Shown here piece after piece: positions 1-6,617 of a DNA stretch of 16,587 bases. The translations under genes and the position numbers were made by a program. This DNA is from Thermaceae bacterium (lineage in GTDB: Bacteria > Deinococcota > Deinococci > Deinococcales > Marinithermaceae): assembly GCA_026985615.1 (NCBI GenBank), contig JALSQD010000020.1, forward strand, positions 1 to 16,587. The letters run 5' to 3'. Each line of letters begins with the position of its first letter. The stretch's first letter is position 1. The notes under the pieces were generated by a model. That model was not told where the DNA came from. It was given only the letters and a program-made list of their open reading frames with translations, and did no database searches.

Positions 1-321
1 ACCGGGTAAGGTGCTGTCTGCTGTCGTAGGGATCGTCGAACCAGCCCATCCCGCAGTTTTGCCTGGTTTCACCCAGACCCAGTTGGCGCCGCCCCCGTAC
101 ACGTTCTCTTCCTCGGGTACGTAGGAGGCGAGCCCATCCGAGAGGCCAGAGGCATTGAATTCCACCTCTACCTTGATCCCGTCGTCGCACCGCTCGGTAT
201 TGGTGGCGTAGATGCCAACGCCCAGGCTCCCCAGCGCCTTGCTGGGACACCCCGTGAGCAAGCCCGCGACGAGCAGCAGCAACGCCCCCAGCAGTGGGTA
301 GCCGCGCCAGCCGGAGCTCAC
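1..321 (-). CDS. Predicted lipoprotein, N-terminal part (gene runs off left edge)
   Basis: My own translation gives 107 codons open to the window edge, starting at GTG 321. The N-terminus is a lipoprotein signal: a short n-region with Arg6, a Leu/Ala-rich core at about residues 8-22, and a lipobox LLTGC ending at Cys25. The product should therefore be lipidated at Cys25 and anchored to a membrane. The mature part seen (about 80 residues) is rich in Gly, Ser, Thr and acidic residues, with one further Cys at about 43. I recognise no domain. GTG 321 is chosen because it places the signal correctly and has GGAGG four bases upstream. An in-frame ATG at 387 would add 22 residues, including several charged ones, before the hydrophobic core, which is less likely. 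Codon use is a little less GC-rich than in neighbouring genes. No function can be assigned. Confidence 0.7.
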   Translation of the reverse strand, partial: MSSGWRGYPLLGALLLLVAGLLTGCPSKALGSLGVGIYATNTERCDDGIKVEVEFNASGLSDGLASYVPEEENVYGGGANWVWVKPGKTAGWAGSTIPTTADSTLPG

Positions 322-550
322 GAGGCCTCCGGCTGGCGAAACCGTCTCTTCGTGATTGCAAGGCCTCCGCTCCTGATTAGGGAGCATGCCGCTTGCATTC
401 ATCCTCTCTGCAATTGGTTATGTAGCAACTTTCAAATGGCATCTTTTTATAAAATAAGTATACATAATGGAGCCGTGGTTCGCGCGAAAGTCCTTCGCGA
501 CGCCTCGTGTTTTGCTGCGTCCCTGTCCGCACTCCGTGTCCTAGCCGTGT
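322..550. other. Non-coding region with AT-rich core
   Basis: No convincing gene lies here. The centre, about 395-480, is strikingly AT-rich, with runs such as TTTTTATAAAATAAGTATAC, in an otherwise GC-rich window. It lies upstream of the leftward lipoprotein gene and probably holds its promoter, but I found no -35/-10 pair with good spacing on either strand. A small hairpin (CGCGAA at 483-488 with TTCGCG at 494-499) lies downstream of the DUF123 gene. It lacks a T-run, so it is not a clear terminator. Confidence 0.5.
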
Positions 551-1054
551 TTAAAGGCCGGAGCGTAACGGAATCGGCGCGGGAGTCCAGAGCACGTGGC
601 TGCCGCCGGGGCGGTCGCCCGCACCCAGGCCGGGGGCCAGGGGCTCGGCCCCGAGGGCGCGCAGGGCGTCTTCTAAAAAGGCCTCGCGCGGCGTATCGCC
701 GTAGAAGAGGTAGACCGCCGCGAGCTCCGCGGGGCTTTCCATCAGGTAATCGGCGTGCCAGTGGAGCGTCTTGCGCGCGGGCGGGCGCACGCCCCAGCCC
801 AGGTTGCGAAAATACGCGAGCAGCTCGCCCCGCATTCGGTGGGGCGGGCCGCCGACGCGGGTGGCGTGGCGCAGCAGGCGGCCGGGCAGCCGCCCCGCGA
901 GGGCCGAGCCCACGTAGTAGACGCGGCCGGGCGCAAGCCGGAAGACCCGGCCGCCCTGAAAGCGGCCGAAGGTCAACTCGAGCGGGGCCTCCACTGCCAG
1001 CTCGAGCACGTAGGCCCCGCTCTTTTGCGGCTCGCTATGGGCATGGACGCTCAC
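551..1054 (-). CDS. DUF123 / GIY-YIG-like domain protein
   Basis: This 167-aa protein matches the DUF123 family, a GIY-YIG-like fold sometimes found alone and sometimes fused to endonuclease III in archaea. Visible landmarks are GAY at residues 13-15, YYVGSA at 46-51, RH at 62-63 and HWHADYL at 98-104, all in the family's order. The C-terminal segment that in many members reads roughly GFGxSDCxCxSHL is here GLGAGDRPGGSHVL (142-155), so the cysteine pair is absent. No activity is established for stand-alone members; a nuclease-like role is only suggested by the fold. The start is GTG 1054, which overlaps the ligase stop in a GTGA arrangement, implying translational coupling as the last gene of the leftward cluster. 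It ends at TAA 553-551. Confidence 0.8.
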   Translation of the reverse strand: MSVHAHSEPQKSGAYVLELAVEAPLELTFGRFQGGRVFRLAPGRVYYVGSALAGRLPGRLLRHATRVGGPPHRMRGELLAYFRNLGWGVRPPARKTLHWHADYLMESPAELAAVYLFYGDTPREAFLEDALRALGAEPLAPGLGAGDRPGGSHVLWTPAPIPLRSGL

Positions 1055-2985
1055 TGCTTGAGCCGGCGCACCTCGTCCAGCACCTCGGGGTTTACGAGCG
1101 CGGAGGTGTCGCCGGTGCTCTCGCCGAGGTAGGCGGCCTTGAGGAGGCGGCGCATCACCTTGGCGTTGCGGGTCTTGGGCAGGTCGCTGACGAAGTGAAC
1201 CGCCGCCGGCTTCATGGGTTTGCCCAGCGCCTCGGCCACCTTCTCGGCGATCTCGGCGGCCAGCTCTTCCGAGCCTTTGAACTCGGGGCGCAGCACCACG
1301 AAGAGCACCGGCACTTCGCCCTTGACCTCATGGGGCACGCCCACCGCGCCGGCCTCCTGGACCGCCGGGTGGCGGATCGCGGCCGACTCGAGCTCCGCCG
1401 GGCCCACGCGCTTGCCTGCGATCTTTAGGGTGTCGTCGCTGCGGCCGAGGATAAACCAGTAGCCCTCCTCGTCCACCAGCGCCCAGTCGCCGTGGACCCA
1501 GACGTTCTTGAACCGGCTCCAGTAGGTGCGCTCGTAGCGCTCCGGGTCGTTCCAGAAGCCCTTGGTCATCCCCGGCCAGGGCGCGAGCACCGCCAGCTCG
1601 CCCACCTGACCGACCACCGGTTCTCCTTCGTCGTCGAGTACCGTCGCCTTGATGCCGGGGGCGGGGGTGTTGAACGAGGCCTCGGCGATGGGCTTGTAGA
1701 CGGTGCAGCCGAGGATGCCGCCGGAGACCTCGGTGCCGCCGGAGTAGTTGATGATGGGGCAGCGCCCGCCGCCCACGTTCTGGAAGAACCACTGGTAGGG
1801 CTCGGGGTTCCACGGCTCGCCGGTGGAGCCGAGGACCCGTAGCGAAGAGAGGTCGTGCTTCTTCACCGGTTCCTCGCCGTGGGGGATGAGGGCGCGGATC
1901 AGGGTGGGGGAGATGCCCAGGTGGGTGATGCCGTGACGCGCCACCATCTGCCACAGCCGGTCGGGGCCGGGGTAGTCGGGTGCGCCCTCGTAGAGGAAGA
2001 CGGTGGAGCCGAGCAGGAGGCTGCCCAGGATGGCCCAGGGGCCCATCATCCAGCCCATGTCGGTGAACCAGAACATCAGCTCGCCGGGTCGCAGGTCGAA
2101 GAGGTGGGCCATGTCCTGTGCCGCCTTGAGGGGGAAGCCGGCGTGGTAGTGGACCGTGCCCTTGGGCCGGCCGGTGGTGCCCGAGGTGTAGATGAGCATG
2201 AAGGGGTCCATGCTCCCCGTCACCTCGGTGGGGGCGTCTGCCGATTGGCGGGTCACCACCTCGTCCCACCAGAGGTCGCGGTCCTCTTTCATGGGGTAGC
2301 CGCCGTCAACCCGCCGCACCACCAGCACCTTTTCGACGCTGGGGGCGCGCTCCAGCGCCTCGTCGGCCACGGGTTTCATGGGCACGACCCGGCCGCGGCG
2401 CAAAAAGCCGTCGGCGGTCACCAGCAGCCTGGCGCCGGCGTCGGCCAGGCGGGTGGCCGTGGCCCCTGGGCCGTAGCCCGAGAAGATGGGAATGGCGATC
2501 GCGCCGATGCGCGCGACAGCCAGAAAGGCCACCGCGGTTTCGGGCAGCATGGGTAAAAAGAGGCCTACGCGGTCGCCGCGGTCCACCCCCAGCTCGCGCA
2601 GGGCGGAGGCGGCCTGGGCTACCTGGCGGTCGAGCTCGCGGTAGGTGAGGCGCACCACCGCGCCGTTCTCGCCTTCCCAGATGAGTGCCAGCTGGCGCGC
2701 CCGTTCGCCGGTGGCGTGGCGGGTGGTGGCGTTGTGGGCCAGGTTCAGCTTGCCGCCGGGGAACCACTCGGGCCACATTACCCCGCGGCTGAGGTTGACG
2801 TAGCCCTTGTAGGGTTCGAACCACTCGATCCCCATCTGCTCGAGCGTCGCCTGCCAGAAGGCGTCGGGGTGCTCGACGCTGAAGGCGTAGAGGGCGTCGT
2901 AGTCGGGCAGGCCCAGCTTTTGCATCAGGCGCTCGAGGTGGCTGTCGCGGGTGTAGACTTCGCTGGGGGTCCAAACGGGCTTCAT
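1051..2985 (-). CDS. Acetyl-CoA-synthetase-like AMP-forming acyl-CoA ligase
   Basis: This is a 644-aa member of the acyl-adenylate superfamily, close in length and layout to acetyl-CoA synthetase. It activates a carboxylic acid with ATP to an acyl-AMP and transfers the acyl group to CoA, in the cytoplasm. Motifs in order: an N-terminal ACAS_N-type segment (about 35-90), P-loop YTSGTTGRPKG (266-276), GSTGEPWNP (386-394), YSGGTE (414-419), HGD (498-500), hinge GRSDDTLK (514-521), and C-terminal PKTRNAKVMRR with the expected adenylation lysine at 609. The WWQTE motif of true acetyl-CoA synthetases reads SGGTE here, so the Trp that closes the acyl pocket is Gly416. Substrates longer or bulkier than acetate are therefore plausible. 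ATG 2985 overlaps the kinase stop (ATGA) and has AGGAGG just upstream, giving tight coupling. I would not call it acs without biochemical data. Confidence 0.9.
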   Translation of the reverse strand: MKPVWTPSEVYTRDSHLERLMQKLGLPDYDALYAFSVEHPDAFWQATLEQMGIEWFEPYKGYVNLSRGVMWPEWFPGGKLNLAHNATTRHATGERARQLALIWEGENGAVVRLTYRELDRQVAQAASALRELGVDRGDRVGLFLPMLPETAVAFLAVARIGAIAIPIFSGYGPGATATRLADAGARLLVTADGFLRRGRVVPMKPVADEALERAPSVEKVLVVRRVDGGYPMKEDRDLWWDEVVTRQSADAPTEVTGSMDPFMLIYTSGTTGRPKGTVHYHAGFPLKAAQDMAHLFDLRPGELMFWFTDMGWMMGPWAILGSLLLGSTVFLYEGAPDYPGPDRLWQMVARHGITHLGISPTLIRALIPHGEEPVKKHDLSSLRVLGSTGEPWNPEPYQWFFQNVGGGRCPIINYSGGTEVSGGILGCTVYKPIAEASFNTPAPGIKATVLDDEGEPVVGQVGELAVLAPWPGMTKGFWNDPERYERTYWSRFKNVWVHGDWALVDEEGYWFILGRSDDTLKIAGKRVGPAELESAAIRHPAVQEAGAVGVPHEVKGEVPVLFVVLRPEFKGSEELAAEIAEKVAEALGKPMKPAAVHFVSDLPKTRNAKVMRRLLKAAYLGESTGDTSALVNPEVLDEVRRLKQ

Positions 2986-3848
2986 CGCTTCCTCCTAAAC
3001 CAGGTCAGGTACCAGGGCTGGCGGTCGGGTTTCTCCTCCTTGCGCGGGGCGATCTCCACGGTCTGCTGCCCTGCGAGCGCGCGCCGCAGGTGTTCGAGGT
3101 GGGTGCGCTCGGCGGGGTTCTTGGCGAGCAGGCCCTGGATGCGGCGCACGAGCTTGGGCGGGAGCTCCAGCTCGGGCAGGGGCGGGGGCGGTTGGGTCAG
3201 GTGCGCGGCCATCAGCCCCTCGTAGCTTTCGGCGTAGAAGGGCCGGCGGCCGGAGAGCAGCTCGTAGGCCACCACCCCCAGCGAGTAGGCGTCGGAGGCG
3301 GGGGTGGCCGCGAGCCCGCGAAAGAGCTCGGGCGCCATGTAGAAGGGGCTGCCGGCGCGCTCGAGCGGGTTGGGGTTGTCCTGGGTGCGGGCGACGCCGA
3401 AGTCGCCCAGCTTGGCGATCATTCCGTTCAGGAAGATGTTCGCGGGCTTGACGTCCTGGTGAACGATGCCGCGACCGTGCAGGTAGAGCAGCGCCTCGAT
3501 GAGCTGGGCGAGCAGCGCCAGGGCCTGTTCCTTGCCCGGCGACCCCTCACCCAGCCGGGCGTCGAGCGTGCCGTCGGGCATGTACTCGAGCGCCACGAAT
3601 GCCCCCTCGCCAAAGGGCTTGCCGGCGAGGCCGCGCAGGACATGGGGGTGGTTGAGCCCCATCGAGAGGCGCACCTCCTGCGCGAACATCTGCGCCAGGC
3701 GCTCGTCTTCGCGCACCTCCTTGCGGGGCAGCTTGAGGGCCACCCGGGTGCCGTCGGGCGCGCGTGCCAGATAGACCTGCGCCGTCTTGCCGAGGCCGAG
3801 CAGGAGCTCGAGCCTGAAGTCTTCACGGCGTAGACGACGCAGGTCCAT
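2982..3848 (-). CDS. Soluble Hanks-type serine/threonine protein kinase
   Basis: This 288-aa protein is essentially a bare eukaryotic-like kinase domain. It would phosphorylate Ser/Thr on unknown targets in the cytoplasm. Visible elements are a glycine-rich loop GLGKTAQV (18-25, third Gly replaced by Ala), the VALK lysine at 39, a probable helix-C Glu58, catalytic loop HQDVKPAN (130-137, Asp132 and Asn137 present), DFG (149-151) and APE (172-174). The HRD arginine is Gln131, making it a non-RD kinase. The lobe is followed by a short tail ending in a basic WYLTWFRRKR. There is no transmembrane helix, PASTA or other sensor domain, unlike PknB-type kinases. ATG 3848 lies 3 bases after the UPF0173 stop, with only a weak ribosome site, so translation is probably coupled. 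Its stop overlaps the ligase start. Catalytic residues look intact, so activity is expected. Confidence 0.92.
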   Translation of the reverse strand: MDLRRLRREDFRLELLLGLGKTAQVYLARAPDGTRVALKLPRKEVREDERLAQMFAQEVRLSMGLNHPHVLRGLAGKPFGEGAFVALEYMPDGTLDARLGEGSPGKEQALALLAQLIEALLYLHGRGIVHQDVKPANIFLNGMIAKLGDFGVARTQDNPNPLERAGSPFYMAPELFRGLAATPASDAYSLGVVAYELLSGRRPFYAESYEGLMAAHLTQPPPPLPELELPPKLVRRIQGLLAKNPAERTHLEHLRRALAGQQTVEIAPRKEEKPDRQPWYLTWFRRKR

Positions 3849-3851
3849 GGG

Positions 3852-4523
3852 TCAGATTTGCAAGGACTCGCCGGGGGCGAGGGCGATGCCCTCCACACCC
3901 CGCTCGGCGGCGCGGGCGGCGAAGGAGGCGCCGTCCTGCTCGATCACCGGGAAGGTGTTGTAGTGGATGGGCACCACCTTCTTGGGCTTTAGCAGCTCGA
4001 GCGCGGCTAGGGCGTCGTCCGGCCCCATGGTGAAGGTGTCGCCGATGGGCAGGAGGGCGACGTCGAGGCCCTCTTCGCCGATCAGACGCATGTCGCTGAA
4101 GAGCGCGGTGTCGCCGGCGTGGTAGATCTTCTTGCCGTCGAGCTCGATCACCACGCCCATCGGCATGCCGCCGTAGGTGCCGTCGGGGAACGAGCTCGAG
4201 TGCCAGGCGGGGTAGAACTTGAGCCAGCCGCCGGGGAAGACGTAGCGGCCGCCGATGTTCATGGCGAAGGCCTGGGCCCCGTGCTTCTCGGCGTAGACCG
4301 CGATCTCGTAAGTCGAAACCACGGTCGCGCCCTTGCCGGCCAGGGCCAGGGTGTCGCCCCAGTGGTCCCCGTGGGCGTGGGTGAGCACCACCAGGTCGGG
4401 CACAAGCGCCTCGGGGCCCACGGTGGCGCTGGGGTTGCCGGTGAGGAACGGATCGATGACGAGGGTGGATTGAGTACCTTCCAACAAAACCGCGGCGTGA
4501 CCCAGGAACGTGACTTTGGGCAT
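3852..4523 (-). CDS. UPF0173 metal-dependent hydrolase (metallo-beta-lactamase fold)
   Basis: This 223-aa protein is of the usual length for UPF0173 family hydrolases. It carries the metal-binding signature THAHGDH (48-54), a further His108, the YHAGDT segment with Asp138 (134-139), GDTFTMGPDDA (161-171) and a late His187. Together these give the two-metal site of the metallo-beta-lactamase fold. It should be a cytoplasmic hydrolase, but the natural substrate of the family is not established. ATG 4523 is supported by AAGGAGG at 4536-4530, six bases upstream, one of the best ribosome sites in the cluster. It lies 49 bases after the DUF3809-like gene. The 3-base gap to the kinase gene downstream suggests the two are translated together. 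Confidence 0.92.
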   Translation of the reverse strand: MPKVTFLGHAAVLLEGTQSTLVIDPFLTGNPSATVGPEALVPDLVVLTHAHGDHWGDTLALAGKGATVVSTYEIAVYAEKHGAQAFAMNIGGRYVFPGGWLKFYPAWHSSSFPDGTYGGMPMGVVIELDGKKIYHAGDTALFSDMRLIGEEGLDVALLPIGDTFTMGPDDALAALELLKPKKVVPIHYNTFPVIEQDGASFAARAAERGVEGIALAPGESLQI

Positions 4524-4572
4524 GCTTGGCCTCCTTCCGCAGGCAACGTATTCTTTTTCAGTCTAGCAAAGC

Positions 4573-5037
4573 TCAGCCGGCCGAAGCGTCGACCTGATCG
4601 GGCAGGCGTTCGAGCGTCCGCGCCAGCGTGCGGGCGAAGGCGGCCTCGGCCATCTTCTTGAAGGCGCGTCCGCCCCATTTTTCGCCCTCGGGGAGCAGGA
4701 TGTGGAGCACGATGCGGGCGCGGTAGGCCACCCCGGCGCCCTCGCGCCGCGCCTCCCCTTCGAGTTCGGCGTGCAGGTCGCCGGGTTCGGGCAGGGGCAG
4801 GGGATCGAGCCGCGCCTCTTCACGCCCGCCCGTGAAGCGCGCGCGAAAAGGAAAGCGCACCTCGCCCAGCATGGCGAAGGGGGCCACCAGCGCTCCGCTC
4901 AGGACCGCGCCTTCGAGCCGCAGGTCCTGGAAGACGGGCAGCTGCGCCAGCGCCCGCTGCGGCGAGGCGAGCAGCTGCCGCGCCTCCTCCTCGGAGGCGG
5001 TCTTGAGCCGAAAGGCGACGTCCCGCTCCAGCCGCAC
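4573..5037 (-). CDS. DUF3809-like conserved hypothetical protein
   Basis: This is a 154-aa soluble protein with no signal peptide or membrane segment. Its length and sequence style fit DUF3809, an uncharacterised family that I recall as restricted to Deinococcus-Thermus; the assignment is from memory and needs a profile search. The alternating pattern, with an N-terminal beta-strand (residues 1-11), a central strand-rich part and a long C-terminal amphipathic helix (about 121-148), resembles SRPBCC/START-like proteins, but this is inference. Start GTG 5037 lies three bases after the previous stop, with GGAG six bases upstream inside the end of that gene. No catalytic motif is visible. Confidence 0.65.
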   Translation of the reverse strand: MRLERDVAFRLKTASEEEARQLLASPQRALAQLPVFQDLRLEGAVLSGALVAPFAMLGEVRFPFRARFTGGREEARLDPLPLPEPGDLHAELEGEARREGAGVAYRARIVLHILLPEGEKWGGRAFKKMAEAAFARTLARTLERLPDQVDASAG

Positions 5038-5040
5038 GGC

Positions 5041-5289
5041 CTACTCCACCCACTCCACGCGGATCTTGCCCGCCTTGACGAGTTCCTCGATCTTGCGCTC
5101 GCCCACGTTGCGCAGGCTGGGCAGCTCGTTGAAGCGTGGCGTGTTCGAAGCCAGGCCCACGCGCACCACGAGCACCTCCTCGCCCTCGGTGGTGCCGATG
5201 CGCCAGACCAGGTAGTCCCCCAGCTCCTCGAGCTTCTGGCGCAGCTCGGGGGGCAGCTCGCGGTTTTCGCGTTCGCCTGCTTCGGTCAC
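5041..5289 (-). CDS. Small conserved-looking hypothetical protein, HhH-like C-terminus
   Basis: This 82-aa acidic protein is not a family I recognise. GTG 5289 overlaps the methyltransferase stop (GTGA), has GGAGG seven bases upstream, and the gene ends three bases before the next one, so it is very probably real. The first 25 residues are charged and helical. Residues 26-48 look like two beta-strands (DYLVWRIG and EEVLVVRVG). Residues 58-75 (SLRNVGERKIEELVKAGK) resemble a helix-hairpin-helix, with the central Gly63 and hydrophobic spacing of that motif. Its position directly behind an rRNA methyltransferase would suit a nucleic-acid-binding helper, but that is inference only. Confidence 0.65.
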   Translation of the reverse strand: MTEAGERENRELPPELRQKLEELGDYLVWRIGTTEGEEVLVVRVGLASNTPRFNELPSLRNVGERKIEELVKAGKIRVEWVE

Positions 5290-6455
5290 GTCAGCACCTC
5301 CAGAAGCGCAAACTTAAGGTAATGGGTCTCCGGCACGGTGAGCAAGGTGGGATGGTCCCACCCCTGGCCGCGCCGCTCGCGCACGCGCACCACCCGGTGG
5401 GCGTCGGCGGCGGCGCTGGCGAGCATGGCGTAGAAGTCGGCCTCGGGCACGTGGTGGCTGCAGGAGGCCGTGGCCAGCAGCCCGCCCGGCGCGAGCAGCT
5501 TCAGCGCCCGCAGGTTCACCTCCTTGTACGCCGCCAGGGCGCGCTTGCGGTCGGCCTTGCGGGCGGCGAAGGCCGGGGGGTCGAGCACGATCACGTCGTA
5601 GCGCTCGCCGGCGCGCTCCTTGGCGCGGAGCAGGTCGAAGGCGTTGGCCTCGGTGAAATTCAGGTTCGCGGCCCCGTTCAGCTCGGCGTTCTCGCGCGCC
5701 AGCGCCAGCGCGGCGGCCGAGCTGTCCACCACATCCACCGCCTCGAGGTGGGGGGCGAGGTGAAGGGCGAAGAGCCCTTCGTAAGCAAAAACGTCAAGCC
5801 CGCGCCGGAAGCCGCGGCCGCGCACGTAGTCCTCGAGCAGCAGGCGGTTGTCACGCTGGTCGAGGAAGGCGCCGGTCTTCTGGCCCCGGGCCGGCGTCAC
5901 CCGGTAGCGCACTGCGCCCTCGCGCACCTCCACCCGCTCGGGCACGCGCCCCGCGAGCGTGCGCACGTAGCGCTCGAGCCCCTCACGCTCGCGCATCGGC
6001 GCGTCGTGCTTGGCGAGGATCCCCGCGGGCTCCAGCGCCGCCTCCAGCCGCAGCGTCAGCTCGCCCAGCAGCGGCTCCCAGGCGGCGGCGTGGGCCTGGA
6101 CCACCAGGTGGCGGGCGTAGCTGTCCACCGCCAGCCCCGGCATCAGGTCGGCCTCCGCGTAGACCAGGCGCAGCCCCGCCTCGGGCTCCGTGGCATAGGC
6201 GGCCTGGCGGAATTCGAGGGCGTGCTCGAGGTTCCTCCAGAGCGCGGCCATGGGGTCGTCCGCGGGCCCGAAGTGGAACATGCGCACGCTGATGAGCGAG
6301 CGCGGGTTCACCAGGGCCCAGCCCAGCGGGCCGCGGGGGCCGTAGACGGGGTAGATGCCGGGTTCGTCGGGCAGGGTGCGCACGTCGCTTTGCCAGACCC
6401 AGGGGTGGCGGGCGAGCACGCGGGCGGCGCCGCGGGGGGTGAGGACCACCTTCAT
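5286..6455 (-). CDS. Class I SAM-dependent rRNA cytosine-C5 methyltransferase (RlmI/RlmO-like)
   Basis: The 389-aa product has the layout of the RlmI/YccW-type 23S rRNA m5C methyltransferases: an N-terminal PUA-like RNA-binding region starting with MKVVLTPRGAARVLARHPWV, a middle linker domain, then the Rossmann catalytic domain. Landmarks are FLDQRDNR (197-204), SAM site LDVFAYEGLFALHLA (220-234), acidic VVDSS (242-246), LDPPAF (291-296) and the probable catalytic Cys332 in ASCSHH. It would transfer methyl from SAM to C5 of a 23S rRNA cytidine; in Thermus a relative named RlmO modifies C1942. The target site here is not decided by sequence. Start ATG 6455 matches the family N-terminus; ATG 6467 adds only MLDA. 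A longer open frame reaching 6623 is rejected because it would cross the ATPase promoter. As I recall, the Thermus homologue also flanks the V-ATPase genes. Confidence 0.92.
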   Translation of the reverse strand: MKVVLTPRGAARVLARHPWVWQSDVRTLPDEPGIYPVYGPRGPLGWALVNPRSLISVRMFHFGPADDPMAALWRNLEHALEFRQAAYATEPEAGLRLVYAEADLMPGLAVDSYARHLVVQAHAAAWEPLLGELTLRLEAALEPAGILAKHDAPMREREGLERYVRTLAGRVPERVEVREGAVRYRVTPARGQKTGAFLDQRDNRLLLEDYVRGRGFRRGLDVFAYEGLFALHLAPHLEAVDVVDSSAAALALARENAELNGAANLNFTEANAFDLLRAKERAGERYDVIVLDPPAFAARKADRKRALAAYKEVNLRALKLLAPGGLLATASCSHHVPEADFYAMLASAAADAHRVVRVRERRGQGWDHPTLLTVPETHYLKFALLEVLT

Positions 6456-6462
6456 GGCATCG

Positions 6463-6468
6463 AGCATA
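6463..6468 (-). promoter_or_regulatory. Possible leaderless -10 element for the methyltransferase cluster
   Basis: On the minus strand TATGCT lies exactly seven bases before ATG 6455, and no Shine-Dalgarno sequence precedes that ATG. This matches the TANNNT box placed about 7 bases from the start codon at leaderless genes in Deinococcus. No good -35 match lies 16-18 bases upstream, so the call is tentative. Confidence 0.3.
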
Positions 6469-6527
6469 CATGCGCCGGCGGTCTTCGCGTATGATGAGAG
6501 CGCTGGCGCGCCGCTGGGGCCATCGCG

Positions 6528-6556
6528 TTGACACCTCCAGGGGCGTGGGGTATTAT
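6528..6556 (+). promoter_or_regulatory. Sigma-70-type promoter of the V-ATPase operon
   Basis: TTGACA at 6528-6533 is a perfect -35. It is followed by a 17-bp spacer and TATTAT at 6551-6556 (five of six to the -10 consensus). Transcription should start near 6563, giving an untranslated leader of about 55 bases before ATG 6618. It is the strongest promoter match in the window and the only clear one for the nine-gene operon. Confidence 0.88.
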
Positions 6557-6565
6557 GCGCCGGGA

Positions 6566-6580
6566 CGCGTCGCAGACGCG
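6566..6580 (+). other. Stem-loop at the 5' end of the ATPase mRNA leader
   Basis: CGCGTC (6566-6571) pairs with GACGCG (6575-6580) across a GCA loop. With a start near 6563 the hairpin would begin two or three bases from the mRNA 5' end, where such stems often protect transcripts from decay. It is clear of the ribosome site AAGGAGG at 6607-6613. The role is inferred. Confidence 0.5.
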
Positions 6581-6617
6581 AGTTAGGGCTGTTTTCGAAA
6601 GGGTATAAGGAGGCGGT

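Noticed and set aside
483..499. Hairpin downstream of the DUF123 gene as a terminator of the leftward cluster
   Set aside because: The stem is only six base pairs and no T-run follows on the minus strand.
352..1428. A 358-codon plus-strand open frame spanning the AT-rich region and two leftward genes
   Set aside because: The translation is Arg/Gly/Pro/Ala-rich without motifs, lacks a good ribosome site, and lies antisense to the well-supported DUF123 and ligase genes.
5136..6494. 452-codon plus-strand open frame opposite the methyltransferase
   Set aside because: Antisense shadow with low-complexity composition. The minus-strand protein carries all methyltransferase motifs.
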